From Acidobacterium sp. S8 (GTDB lineage Bacteria; Acidobacteriota; Terriglobia; Terriglobales; Acidobacteriaceae), in the NCBI RefSeq assembly GCF_009765985.1, contig NZ_LMUM01000037.1:70113-134112 (forward strand): DNA of 64,000 nucleotides, written 5' to 3'. The notes beneath the pieces were generated by a model. The model was not told where the DNA came from. It searched no databases and saw only the letters and a program-made list of their open reading frames with translations. Below, piece after piece: positions 9,290 through 18,517 of the stretch; position 1 is the first letter of the stretch; each line of letters opens with the position of its first letter. A program made the translations under genes and the position numbers.

Positions 9290-10591
9290 ATGGATATCGC
9301 TCGGCCAGATATTAGGAAGAAGAAGTTACGTCGCCAGATTTTAATCGGGGCGATTGGGCTGGTCGTCGTCGCGGCTGCGGCGGCGGCTGTTTACCGGCTG
9401 AAACCGGCTGCACCCGGCGTGGATGCCAGCACGGTTTGGCCCGACACGGTGAAACGTGGTCCCATGATCGTGCAGGTGCGCGGACTGGGAACACTGGTAC
9501 CCAGCGAAGAAAGCATCCGCCTGATTCCGTCTCAAACTGAGGCGACGGTGGTGCGCATCCGTGTTCTGCCTGGAACGAAAGTAGCTCCGGATACGGTCCT
9601 GATGGATCTTGCTGATCCGCAACTCGACCAGGAGCTGTTGACTGCGCAACTACAGCTGAAGTCTGACGAGGTCGCATACCATAACCTGCAAGCGACGCTG
9701 CAAAGCGCCCTCATGGATAAGAAGGTAGCTGCGGCAACTGTGACGTCCAATTACAGTCAGGCGGAACTACAGGCGCAGATCGACAAAAAGCGCTATGACC
9801 TTGGTGTCATTAGCGGCCTTGATTACAACAAGTCGAAGACCTCGGCGGATGCTCTGACCACGCAGAACACGATTTCTACAGAGCAGATCGACATCAATCA
9901 AAAAGCTATCCAGACGCAGTTGGATGTGCAGCAGGCGAAGATCGATCAGGATAAGGCGCTGCTGCAGCTGAAGCAGGACCAGAAAGCTGCGTTAGAAGTG
10001 CGCGCGGGCATCGATGGTGTGCTGATTTCGCTCGGTCAGGCTAACACTACCGGCACAGCGACAGGCGATCAGCCTTCATTGGGCGTAGGCGCCCACGTTG
10101 CTCCGGGAACGACGCTTGCCACGGTCGTGGTACCGAACCAGCTCAAAGCGCAGCTGAAGATCGCAGAAACCCAGGCACACGATATTCTGTTGGACCAGCC
10201 GGCGGAAGTTGATACGCATAACGGTATCGTTCCAGGCCATGTCACAAGAATTGATCCCGCCGTAGTGAACGGAACGCGTACGGTTGACGTAAAGCTAGAT
10301 GGAGCCCTTCCCGCGGGAGCGGTTCCGCAGCTGAGCGTGGACGGCACTGTCGATCTGCAGCGGCTGACAAACGTGATGTATGTCGGTCGTCCGGCATTCG
10401 GGAATCCTGACAGCACCATCAGTCTGTTCAAGTACGAACCTGATGGCAAGACAGCGGCCCGGGTGCAGGTGAAGGTGGGCAAGGCATCAGTTACGCAGAT
10501 TCAGATTTTGAGTGGTCTGAATGAAGGCGATCGGGTAATTTTGTCGGATATGTCGCGGTACGACAACACCGATAAGGTTCGTTTGGAATAG
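9290..10591 (+). CDS. Periplasmic adaptor (HlyD/MacA-like) of an ABC efflux system
   Basis: The 433-residue protein has a short cytoplasmic basic start, one membrane anchor (about residues 18-38), a lipoyl-like half (RIRVLPGTKVAPDTVLMDLADP), a long alpha-helical hairpin rich in Gln, Lys and Asp (about 115-235) and a beta-barrel/membrane-proximal C-terminal part (LNEGDRVILSD). Such adaptors bridge an inner-membrane ABC transporter to a TolC channel. Downstream lie two ABC ATPases and a TolC-type gene, which fits. No clear ribosome site precedes the ATG. The nature of the exported compound is unknown. Confidence 0.88.
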   Translation: MDIARPDIRKKKLRRQILIGAIGLVVVAAAAAAVYRLKPAAPGVDASTVWPDTVKRGPMIVQVRGLGTLVPSEESIRLIPSQTEATVVRIRVLPGTKVAPDTVLMDLADPQLDQELLTAQLQLKSDEVAYHNLQATLQSALMDKKVAAATVTSNYSQAELQAQIDKKRYDLGVISGLDYNKSKTSADALTTQNTISTEQIDINQKAIQTQLDVQQAKIDQDKALLQLKQDQKAALEVRAGIDGVLISLGQANTTGTATGDQPSLGVGAHVAPGTTLATVVVPNQLKAQLKIAETQAHDILLDQPAEVDTHNGIVPGHVTRIDPAVVNGTRTVDVKLDGALPAGAVPQLSVDGTVDLQRLTNVMYVGRPAFGNPDSTISLFKYEPDGKTAARVQVKVGKASVTQIQILSGLNEGDRVILSDMSRYDNTDKVRLE

Positions 10592-10618
10592 CGGGTGAAA
10601 ACGAGGAGCGAGGTAGAC

Positions 10619-11338
10619 ATGGATAATCCACAGGCGTTGATCAATATTGAAGGGCTGACGAAGGTTTTCTATACGGACGAGATCGAGACGCACGCGCTCT
10701 CGGGCATTCATCTCACCGTCAACAAGGGCGAATATGTGGCGATGCAGGGGCCGTCAGGCTGCGGCAAATCGACACTGCTTTCGATTATCGGCTTGCTCGA
10801 CACGCCGACGGCGGGAAAATATCTGCTGAACGGCCATGCGGTAGAGAACCTGAATTTCGCTCAGCGCTCGCGCATTCGCAACCAGGAGATCGGCTTCATC
10901 TTCCAGAGCTTCAACCTGATCGGCGACCTCACGGTTTATGAGAACGTCGAGCTTCCTCTTACGTATCGCACCGGCATGTCGGCTGCGGAGCGCAAGCGGC
11001 GCGTACAGGAGTCGCTGGAGCGCGTGAGCATGGCGCACCGCATGAAGCACTATCCTTCGCAGCTCTCTGGCGGTCAACAGCAGCGTGTCGCTGTGGCTCG
11101 CGCATTGGCTGGTTCACCGTCCATCCTGCTGGCTGACGAACCTACCGGAAACCTGGACTCGCGCAACGGCGAAGCGGTGATGGAGTTGCTGCAGAATCTG
11201 CATAAGGATGGCGCAACGATCGTGATGGTGACTCACGATCCTCGTTTTGCACGCCATGCAGAGCGCAACATTCATCTCTTCGACGGCAAGGTTGTCGCTG
11301 AAGGCGATGCACTGGAACAGGTGCTGGAAGCACGGTAA
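10619..11338 (+). CDS. ABC transporter ATPase, MacB/LolD type (1 of 2)
   Basis: A 239-residue nucleotide-binding subunit with Walker A GPSGCGKST, Q-loop FIFQSFNLI, signature LSGGQQQRVAVARA, Walker B ILLADEPTGNLDS and switch histidine in VMVTHDP. The TGNLDS variant places it in the MacB/LolD/FtsE group that powers FtsX-type permeases. The ATG at 10619 has a good GAGG-rich ribosome site; an in-frame GTG at 10595 is less likely. It follows the adaptor by 27 bases. No permease is fused or adjacent, so its membrane partner must be encoded elsewhere. Confidence 0.93.
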   Translation: MDNPQALINIEGLTKVFYTDEIETHALSGIHLTVNKGEYVAMQGPSGCGKSTLLSIIGLLDTPTAGKYLLNGHAVENLNFAQRSRIRNQEIGFIFQSFNLIGDLTVYENVELPLTYRTGMSAAERKRRVQESLERVSMAHRMKHYPSQLSGGQQQRVAVARALAGSPSILLADEPTGNLDSRNGEAVMELLQNLHKDGATIVMVTHDPRFARHAERNIHLFDGKVVAEGDALEQVLEAR

Positions 11339-11431
11339 ATCAAACATTCTGGGCAGTGGTTTACTCCGCGCATGGGGTCTATGTTGTGCGCTGGGGGTAG
11401 ATCATTGCCTCAAAAGACGCAAGGAAGGCAG

Positions 11432-11467
11432 CCGCGGTAAGACAGTTTCACCAATAATGTACCGCGG
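11432..11467. repeat. Inverted repeat between the two ATPase genes
   Basis: CCGCGGTA at 11432-11439 and TACCGCGG at 11460-11467 form a perfect 8-bp inverted repeat with a 20-base loop, in the 170-base gap between the two ATPases. It could be an mRNA hairpin or a protein-binding site; there is no T-run, so it is a poor terminator. Confidence 0.45.
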
Positions 11468-11508
11468 ATGCTTTCTGTTTCGAGAGCGTGTGAAGGAAGT
11501 GACACTCC

Positions 11509-12213
11509 ATGATTGAACTGAGAAACATCGAACGCAGCTACAAAACGGGAGCGGGGCAGACCTGGGTATTGCGCCGCATCAATCTCACGATTCAGGAAGG
11601 TGAGTTTCTCACCATCATGGGGCCTTCGGGCGCGGGCAAATCGTCATTGCTGAATGTGCTGGCTTTGCTGGATGACCAGTGGCTGGGCGAGTACTGGCTC
11701 AAAGACGAGCCGGTGCATAAGATGAACCGCAAGCAGCGGGCTGAGCTGGCGAAGAAGAACATCGGCATGGTCTTCCAGAGCTATCACCTGCTCGATGATC
11801 TGACCGTGCAGGAAAATATCGATCTTCCGCTGTCCTACAAAGACATTCCTCGTAACGAGCGGCAGGGACTTGTCGCGGATACCCTGGACCGCTTCCAGAT
11901 TGTCGGCAAGAAAGATCTATATCCTTCGCAGTTATCTGGCGGACAACAGCAACTGGTAGGCATAGCGCGCGCCGTGATTCACAAGCCGGTGCTGCTGCTA
12001 GCCGACGAGCCGACGGGCAATCTGCATTCGAGCCAGGCCAAGGAAATCATGGAGCTTTTCCGCGAGTTAAACGAACAGGGAACCACGATCGTCCAGGTGA
12101 CGCATTCCGAATCCAACGCCGCTTACGGCAGCCGCGTGATTGAAGTTCGCGACGGCTGGATGGTGAAGGATACTTCGAATCCGGAACTCGGCGCGGAGGT
12201 GAGCGCGTCGTGA
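11509..12213 (+). CDS. ABC transporter ATPase, MacB/LolD type (2 of 2)
   Basis: A second 234-residue ATPase, clearly different from its neighbour, with Walker A GPSGAGKSS, Q-loop MVFQSYHLL, signature LSGGQQQLVGIARA (Leu in place of the usual Arg), Walker B LLLADEPTGNLHS (His instead of Asp after the Asn-Leu) and the switch His in VQVTHSE. These substitutions lie beside, not in, the catalytic residues, so the enzyme should still hydrolyse ATP. A GAAGGAAG ribosome site precedes the ATG. Its stop overlaps the start of the TolC gene by four bases (GTGA), which indicates tight translational coupling. Confidence 0.93.
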   Translation: MIELRNIERSYKTGAGQTWVLRRINLTIQEGEFLTIMGPSGAGKSSLLNVLALLDDQWLGEYWLKDEPVHKMNRKQRAELAKKNIGMVFQSYHLLDDLTVQENIDLPLSYKDIPRNERQGLVADTLDRFQIVGKKDLYPSQLSGGQQQLVGIARAVIHKPVLLLADEPTGNLHSSQAKEIMELFRELNEQGTTIVQVTHSESNAAYGSRVIEVRDGWMVKDTSNPELGAEVSAS

Positions 12214-14201
12214 ATCACGGGTCCCGGTTACAGCAACGATTGGCTGCAGCAGCGCTTTGCTGCCTCGTATCCTCCAGCACTTTCGCGCAGACCGCTCCTG
12301 CGTCCCAGCAGCAGACCGCTCCGGACGCTCCAGCAGCGCAGCAGGCATCCCCGCCACCTACCATTGCCCAGCAGAATGCGGCTATGCAAGCTTCCGCTCC
12401 TTCTGTCGTGCCGTTCCACGTCGAACTGCCTCACTCGCATAATCCTATTTCGCCCTACACGCCGAGCACCGCGCCTTCGTTGAACCTGACGAACTCGCCG
12501 CGCCTGCAACAGCTCATCCGCGATGGAAAGATCTATATTTCGTTGAAAGACGCAATCGCACTGGCGATTGAAAACAACCTGGATCTCGCCTACTTCCGCT
12601 ACAACATGCCAATTGCCGATATGGATATTTCCCGCACCAAAGCTGGTGGCCAGACGCGAGGCGTGAACACGGCAGTCCAGCAGGGGACACAGGGAGGATT
12701 CGGATCATCGAGCTCAGGGGCAGGATCGGCATCGTCCGGCGGCGCAACGGCAGCCGGTGCAGGCGGTCTGGTGCAGTCCACTTTAGGTTCCGGTACCCTG
12801 GTCAACTCCTTCGATCCGCAACTGACTGTGCAATCTTATGTAGATCACACTACTCAGCAAGAACCGAATGTATTCTCAATCGGTGTTCCACTTTTGAAAG
12901 AAAACACCATTGATTTTACGACCCAATACACACAGTCCTTTTCATTGGGCACGAACATTCAGGCTGGCTACATCGGGCAGAGGTATACCGTAAATAGCCC
13001 ATATTTTGCCGTCAATCCAAATCTCTTTTCGGATTTCCAATTTACTATCAGCCAGCCGCTGCTCGCAGGCTTTGGGTTTGGTACGAACGAGAGATACATC
13101 CGGATTGCCAAGAAAAATAAGACGCTTACCGATCTCAGCTTCAAAGCGCAGACGATTGCGACAATCACGCAAGTAGAAAATATCTATTGGGATCTCGTAA
13201 ATGCTTATCAAGATGAGGTGATCAAGGAACGCTCACTGTCATACGCGAACCAGACGCTTGATGACGACCAGAAACAATTGGAGTTGAAAGCCATTCCAGC
13301 TTTACAGGTCATGAAAGATCAGGCTGACGTCGCCGCACGCGAAGGAGACCTCACTGTAGCCAAGGCGGCGTTGCGGTTGAACGAACTGCTCATCAAGAAC
13401 GCGCTGACGAAAGAAATCGACGATCCTACCCTCGAAGACATGCCGGTTGTGCCTTTGGACCATGAAGGAACGGCGGACGACAACGAGGGAAAAGCGGCAG
13501 AGGCGTTGATTGCGCAGGCTGAAAAGAATCGCCCCGACGTTTCGCAAGACCAGATTGCGATGGAAATCGCTCAGGATAACCTGAAGACAATTAAGAATTC
13601 GCTCCTTCCATCGCTCTCGGTCTATGGACTTTACGCGGGTACCAGCACCGGCGGCCCGGCTAATCCATATTGCAGCCTGGGGCCCGAAAACTGCTCTACG
13701 ACATTGCCTCCTGATTTTGCCACCACACTGCAGAACACATTCAACTACACCGCTCCGGAATACCGTGTGGGTTTCAACCTGAACATAACCTTGCGTAACC
13801 GAATTGCGAAAGCTGACCAGTTCCGCGCTGTGCTCGAATTCCGCCAGAACCAGATTACTTTCGAACAGCAGAAGAAAACCATCCGTCTCGACGTGCGCAA
13901 CTCGCAGTATGCGTTAGAACAGGCAAGAGCGCGTGTCGATTCTGCGCAAAAGGCGCAGGATCTGGCTCAGAAGACCTTTGACATCACCAAGGAAGAACAG
14001 CAACTCGGATCGAAATCGAGCTATGACACGCTTGCTGCCGATCACGATCTGGCAGTAGCGCAATCGGCGCTGGTGTTAGCGCAGACGGCCTATGAAAAGG
14101 CTAAGGTAGATATCGATCGTGCCACCGGCACTACCCTAGACCACATGAGTGTTTCTATCGATGACGCCAAGGCCGGTGTTATCACGCACACGCAGCCGTA
14201 A
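12210..14201 (+). CDS. TolC-family outer membrane efflux protein
   Basis: A 663-residue protein with a signal peptide (cleavage likely after STFAQ), a low-complexity Gln/Ala/Pro linker, and then the TolC-like fold: helical blocks such as DAIALAIENNLDLAYFRYN near residue 115 and the long coiled-coil region near the end (LDVRNSQYALEQARARVDSA). A Ser/Gly-rich insert (about residues 155-190) is longer than usual for the family. It should form the outer-membrane channel of the efflux system. The GTG start overlaps the stop of the second ATPase. The block continues with a two-component system 30 bases on. Confidence 0.9.
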   Translation: MNHGSRLQQRLAAAALCCLVSSSTFAQTAPASQQQTAPDAPAAQQASPPPTIAQQNAAMQASAPSVVPFHVELPHSHNPISPYTPSTAPSLNLTNSPRLQQLIRDGKIYISLKDAIALAIENNLDLAYFRYNMPIADMDISRTKAGGQTRGVNTAVQQGTQGGFGSSSSGAGSASSGGATAAGAGGLVQSTLGSGTLVNSFDPQLTVQSYVDHTTQQEPNVFSIGVPLLKENTIDFTTQYTQSFSLGTNIQAGYIGQRYTVNSPYFAVNPNLFSDFQFTISQPLLAGFGFGTNERYIRIAKKNKTLTDLSFKAQTIATITQVENIYWDLVNAYQDEVIKERSLSYANQTLDDDQKQLELKAIPALQVMKDQADVAAREGDLTVAKAALRLNELLIKNALTKEIDDPTLEDMPVVPLDHEGTADDNEGKAAEALIAQAEKNRPDVSQDQIAMEIAQDNLKTIKNSLLPSLSVYGLYAGTSTGGPANPYCSLGPENCSTTLPPDFATTLQNTFNYTAPEYRVGFNLNITLRNRIAKADQFRAVLEFRQNQITFEQQKKTIRLDVRNSQYALEQARARVDSAQKAQDLAQKTFDITKEEQQLGSKSSYDTLAADHDLAVAQSALVLAQTAYEKAKVDIDRATGTTLDHMSVSIDDAKAGVITHTQP

Positions 14202-14231
14202 GCTGCCATTAACGGTATACTCAGGTCTTCG

Positions 14232-15635
14232 ATGACCACGACATCTCAACTCGGCGGGGCGGAAAACAACACCGCCGCTCCGCATGTGCCTCGCATACTG
14301 ATCGCAGACGATCAACCGCATATTCTGGACGCGCTGGAGCTTCTGCTGGAGCCGGAAGCCTTCGTGCTGGAACGGGCGTCTTCGCCCGCCATGGTGATCG
14401 AGGCCATGCAATCCGGCACATACGATGCGCTACTTGTCGACCTGAATTACACAAGGGATACGACTTCCGGCAAAGAAGGACTCGACCTCCTCACGCAAAT
14501 TAAGGCACTGGACAGTCATGTTCCGGTGATTGTGATGACAGCGTGGGCGAACGTCGAGGTTGCAGTCGAGGCCATGCGGCGCGGCGCGAGAGATTTCATT
14601 CCCAAGCCATGGGACAACGCCCGGCTGCTAACGGTTCTGCGCACCCAGATCGATCTGCATCACGCTGTAAGACGGGCATATCAATTGGAAGCGGAAAACC
14701 GCATCCTGCGCGGGCAGAATCTTCCTGACTTGATCGCCACTGCGGCTGCGATGCAACCTGTACTGAGCACGATCACGCGCATTGGCCCGTCAGATGCGAA
14801 CGTTCTGATTACGGGCGAGCACGGAACAGGCAAAGAAATCGTAGCGCAAATGCTGCACGGTCTTTCGCAGCGAGCCACGCGCTCGCTGGTTGCGGTCAAT
14901 ACCGGCGCTCTGCCAGAAGGCACCTTCGAGAGCGAATTATTCGGTCACGTGAAGGGCGCTTTTACCGACGCCCGAACGGAGCGGATAGGTCGTTTTGAAC
15001 TGGCCGATGGGGGCACCCTGTTTTTAGACGAGATTGCCAACGTGCCCATGCGTCAGCAGGCCAAGCTGTTGCGCGTGCTTGAAACCGGTGAGATGGAGCG
15101 TGTCGGCTCGTCAAAAACGCGGCGCGTGAATGTGCGCGTCCTATCAGCTACGAACGCCGATCTTCACGTCGAAGTAGAACAAGGCCGTTTTCGCGGCGAT
15201 CTCCTGTTCCGCCTCAACACAGTTGAGATTCATCTGCCACCACTACGCGAGCGCCGCGAAGATATACCGCTGCTGGCTGCACACTTCCTGAATCGCTATG
15301 CTTCGCGTTACCGTAAACAGATGGACGGGATTAATCCTGCCGCCTTGCAGGTGATGCTGCAGCACCCATGGCCGGGCAATGTGCGCGAGCTTGACCACAC
15401 AATCGAGCGGGCTGTGCTGATGGCGCGTGGGCCTGTCATCGAGACTTCCGATCTGGGATTGAACCAGGCACGCGCCTCCAGCCAGACGCTCGAAGACATG
15501 AGCCTGGAATCCGTAGAGAGTATTCTCATCCGCAAGGCACTGACTCGCGCCAATGGAAACGTGAGTCAGGCTGCTGAAGCGCTCGGCTTAAGCCGTGGCG
15601 CTTTGTACCGGCGGATGGAGAAATATGGCATCTAG
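14232..15635 (+). CDS. NtrC-type sigma-54-dependent response regulator
   Basis: The 467-residue protein has a receiver domain (phosphoacceptor Asp70 in LLVDLN, Lys in PKPW), a central AAA+ ATPase (Walker A GEHGTGKE near 195, Walker B GGTLFLDE near 262, arginine-rich sensor region) and a C-terminal Fis-type helix-turn-helix (NVSQAAEALGLSRGALYRRM). The sigma-54 contact loop reads GAFTDA (residues 242-247) rather than GAFTGA. It follows the efflux genes and overlaps the kinase gene, so it probably controls the efflux block, which has a sigma-54-like promoter. The loop variant leaves some doubt about how it engages sigma-54. Confidence 0.93.
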   Translation: MTTTSQLGGAENNTAAPHVPRILIADDQPHILDALELLLEPEAFVLERASSPAMVIEAMQSGTYDALLVDLNYTRDTTSGKEGLDLLTQIKALDSHVPVIVMTAWANVEVAVEAMRRGARDFIPKPWDNARLLTVLRTQIDLHHAVRRAYQLEAENRILRGQNLPDLIATAAAMQPVLSTITRIGPSDANVLITGEHGTGKEIVAQMLHGLSQRATRSLVAVNTGALPEGTFESELFGHVKGAFTDARTERIGRFELADGGTLFLDEIANVPMRQQAKLLRVLETGEMERVGSSKTRRVNVRVLSATNADLHVEVEQGRFRGDLLFRLNTVEIHLPPLRERREDIPLLAAHFLNRYASRYRKQMDGINPAALQVMLQHPWPGNVRELDHTIERAVLMARGPVIETSDLGLNQARASSQTLEDMSLESVESILIRKALTRANGNVSQAAEALGLSRGALYRRMEKYGI

Positions 15636-17091
15636 GAGCCGACGAGAACAGAACCACCGGCGCACGGCCGCCACCAGCAAAGTTCCACGAGAAGGAATCA
15701 GCTTCGAAGCGAAGATCAAGGTTCTGACCGCTTCGCTCTGCATTCCTATCTTCGTGCTCTCTGCCATTCTGCTCTGGATCGAGCATGTCTCACTGTCTCT
15801 GATCATCGGCTCTCTGACGACCTTAGCTCTTGTCGTTCTGCTGGTAGCTTCAATCTTTCTCGAACAAGTGGTGCGTCCGCTGCAAACTCTGGCCAACGTG
15901 GTGGCAGCCTTAAGAGAAGAAGATTTTTCCTTCCGCGCTCGCGGAGCCGCTCCTCATGATTCTCTAGGCGAGCTGGCAATTGAGATCAACCAGCTTGCTG
16001 ATGCTCTGCAATCGCAACGGTTGAGTGCTCTGGAAGCAGTTGCCCTGCTGCGACGTGTGATTCTCGAGATGGACGCGCCAGTATTGGCCTTCGACGAGCA
16101 GGGAGCGTTGCGAGTGGTGAATCCGGCCGCGGAGCGTGTATTGCATCTCAACGCGGCGCGCGATCTTGGACGCAATGCCGGCGAGCTGGGACTGCGCAGG
16201 ATTCTGGATGAGCCCGATGAAGGCATTACGGCGATCGAAGCCCAGGGGCAACAAGCCCGCTGGATGGTGCGGCGCAGCAGCTTTCGCCAGCGCGGCGTGC
16301 CTCATACTCTGCTGGTGCTTTCCGATGTCAGCAGTGCACTGCGCGAAGAAGAGCGCATTGCATGGCGCAGGCTGATTCGCGTGCTGGGGCACGAGATCAG
16401 CAATTCGCTCGCGCCCATTAAATCGATAGCCGGAACCCTGCGATCACGCATCGCGCAGCTGCCGCCGGAGAGCGCAATTAATTTCGAGCGCGGACTGAAC
16501 GTTATCGAAAGCAGGGCCGAGGCGCTGAACCGTTTCGTGCAGGCGTATCGGCAACTGGCTCAGCTGCCTGCTCCAGTATTGCGACTGGTTCCTCTACCGG
16601 CGCTTCTGGATCGTGTCGCCGGGCTGGAAACGCGTCTTACGGTAAATGTAGTCGAGGTGCAGCCGGTGAATTTGACGGCAGATGCGGATCAGATCGAACA
16701 GTTGCTGATCAATCTGGTGAAGAATGCAGTCGAAGCAGCGGTGAATGACCGCGAAGAAGCAGGACTGGTGAGCGAGCCTTCAGTCACCATCCGCAGCCGC
16801 GTTGCCGGAGATATGGTCTCAATTTTTGTGGAGGATAATGGGCCAGGATTGACGAATCCAGGAAACCTGTTCGTGCCCTTCTATACAACAAAAACTAATG
16901 GAAGCGGCGTCGGCCTCGTACTGGCGCGGCAGATTGCCGAGGCCCATGGCGGTTCTCTTGAATTGCGAAACCGGGTAGATGCCATCGGTTGTCAGGCCGA
17001 GGTGAGAATTCCGCTTACATCGTCGGACAACTCATCGGGAGAAACGCCTGATTCTGTCGAAATGGACGACATATCCCTGCGGCGTATTTGA
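15625..17091 (+). CDS. NtrY-like sensor histidine kinase
   Basis: A 488-residue kinase with two membrane helices (about residues 30-80), a HAMP linker, a PAS-like domain (ALRVVNPAAERVLHLN), the phosphoacceptor helix RVLGHEISNSLAPIKSIAG with His256, and an HATPase domain with N box LVKNAVEAAV, G1 VEDNGPGL and G2 GSGVGLVLARQI. The His-box sequence is of the NtrY type. The ATG at 15625 overlaps the regulator gene by eleven bases, so the two are translationally coupled and form a partner pair. It lacks a sizeable periplasmic domain, so the signal may be sensed within the membrane or cytoplasm. Confidence 0.92.
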   Translation: MASRSRREQNHRRTAATSKVPREGISFEAKIKVLTASLCIPIFVLSAILLWIEHVSLSLIIGSLTTLALVVLLVASIFLEQVVRPLQTLANVVAALREEDFSFRARGAAPHDSLGELAIEINQLADALQSQRLSALEAVALLRRVILEMDAPVLAFDEQGALRVVNPAAERVLHLNAARDLGRNAGELGLRRILDEPDEGITAIEAQGQQARWMVRRSSFRQRGVPHTLLVLSDVSSALREEERIAWRRLIRVLGHEISNSLAPIKSIAGTLRSRIAQLPPESAINFERGLNVIESRAEALNRFVQAYRQLAQLPAPVLRLVPLPALLDRVAGLETRLTVNVVEVQPVNLTADADQIEQLLINLVKNAVEAAVNDREEAGLVSEPSVTIRSRVAGDMVSIFVEDNGPGLTNPGNLFVPFYTTKTNGSGVGLVLARQIAEAHGGSLELRNRVDAIGCQAEVRIPLTSSDNSSGETPDSVEMDDISLRRI

Positions 17092-17241
17092 GACCGCTTA
17101 CGGCGCAAAGTTTTCTATAAGATTGAAGTGTAATTCGTGCGATTTTGGGAAATTACTGGGCTGGTTACAGCAAGCGTGCCGCATACGTTTCGCTCAGATT
17201 TGAAACTCTAAATAGTTGGGAAGAAGGCAGAGGAAATATCG

Positions 17242-18510
17242 GTGTCTGACGCGCAAGTGAATCCTTTGAAATTAGCCATCCTGGGTTTTGGAACAGTTGG
17301 AAGCTCGGTGGCTCGCATACTTTGTGACGCAAAACCGCAAGGCGTGGAACTGACGCACATCTTTAACCGCGACATTGCGCGCAAGCGTGTCGACTGGGTT
17401 CCGGCGAACGTCACCTGGACAGAAAATATCCACGATGTTTTATCGTCACCGGTTGACGTGGTGTTGGAGCTGGCTGGCGGTCTTAACCCTGCAGGCGATT
17501 GGGTTCGGCAGGCCCTCGAAGCAGGGAAGTCTGTTGTGACTGCGAATAAAAAGCTGATAGCCGAGCACGGCATCGCTCTCGACAAACTGGCGCGCAGCAA
17601 AGGCTGCCATTTATTTTACGGAGCCGCAGTCGCTGGCGGCGTGCCCGTGATTCCCGGCCTCCAGCAGGGGCTGGCAGGCGATCGTATTACGCGTATCGAA
17701 GGCATCCTGAATGGCACCTGCAACTTCATTTTGAGCAAGATGGAAGATGGTGCGGAGTTTGCGCCAATATTGAAAGAAGCGCAGGCGCTGGGCTATGCAG
17801 AGGCCGATCCGACCGAGGACGTGGCCGGGTTTGATGCACGCGCAAAGCTCGTGATTCTGTCGCGCATCGCACTGCGTGCTGACTTGACCACAGCAGAGGT
17901 TCCGGCGAAAGCGATCACCGAAATTGCGGCTATTGATTTCGCCTATGCAAGCGAGTTGGGCTGCACCATTCGCCAGATCTCCAGGTCCGAGCTGCGAAAT
18001 GGTCGGGTTCTCGCCACGGTGGGACCGATGCTCGTGCCGAAAACGTCGCCGCTTGCGTGGTCGCGGGGTACAGAGAATATGGTTCTGGTAGGAGGAGCTT
18101 ACGGCGGCGATGTCGTCTTCTCCGGCCACGGCGCCGGAGGCAATCCAACCGCAGTCGCAGTCATCTCCGACCTGCTGGCGATTGCTCACGGTTCACGTGC
18201 GATTGATATGCCGAGTCGCAAGATGGATGTGAGCGGAGATTTCCTGCTGCGGCATTACATTCGTTTTATCGTAAAAGACCGTCCCGGAATTATCGCTCAG
18301 ATCGCTGGAGCGCTGGCGGAACAGGAGATCAATATCCACGCCATCCTACAGAAGCCAGGGCACACTAAGGCAAACCTGCCGTTTGTTGTCATTGTCGAAC
18401 CGTGTGCTTCATCCGTGTTGAAGCGGGCTTTGGAGAAGATTGCCGGGCTCGATTGCCTGCTGGAGCCTACGCTCGACCTTCAGATACTGGAGCCGGAACC
18501 GGAAGTCTGA
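17242..18510 (+). CDS. hom: Homoserine dehydrogenase
   Basis: A 422-residue cytoplasmic enzyme that reduces aspartate semialdehyde to homoserine with NAD(P)H, on the route to threonine and methionine. It has a Rossmann start (LAILGFGTVGSSVARIL), the substrate region GAAVAGGVPVIPGLQ, the signature GILNGTCNFILSKM with AEADPTEDVAGFDARAKLVIL, and a C-terminal ACT domain (YIRFIVKDRPGIIAQIAGAL), which suggests allosteric feedback, usually by threonine. The GTG start has a GAGGAAAT ribosome site. It is monofunctional (no fused aspartokinase) and stands alone between the kinase and a convergent reductase. Confidence 0.95.
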   Translation: MSDAQVNPLKLAILGFGTVGSSVARILCDAKPQGVELTHIFNRDIARKRVDWVPANVTWTENIHDVLSSPVDVVLELAGGLNPAGDWVRQALEAGKSVVTANKKLIAEHGIALDKLARSKGCHLFYGAAVAGGVPVIPGLQQGLAGDRITRIEGILNGTCNFILSKMEDGAEFAPILKEAQALGYAEADPTEDVAGFDARAKLVILSRIALRADLTTAEVPAKAITEIAAIDFAYASELGCTIRQISRSELRNGRVLATVGPMLVPKTSPLAWSRGTENMVLVGGAYGGDVVFSGHGAGGNPTAVAVISDLLAIAHGSRAIDMPSRKMDVSGDFLLRHYIRFIVKDRPGIIAQIAGALAEQEINIHAILQKPGHTKANLPFVVIVEPCASSVLKRALEKIAGLDCLLEPTLDLQILEPEPEV

Positions 18511-18517
18511 AGGCACT

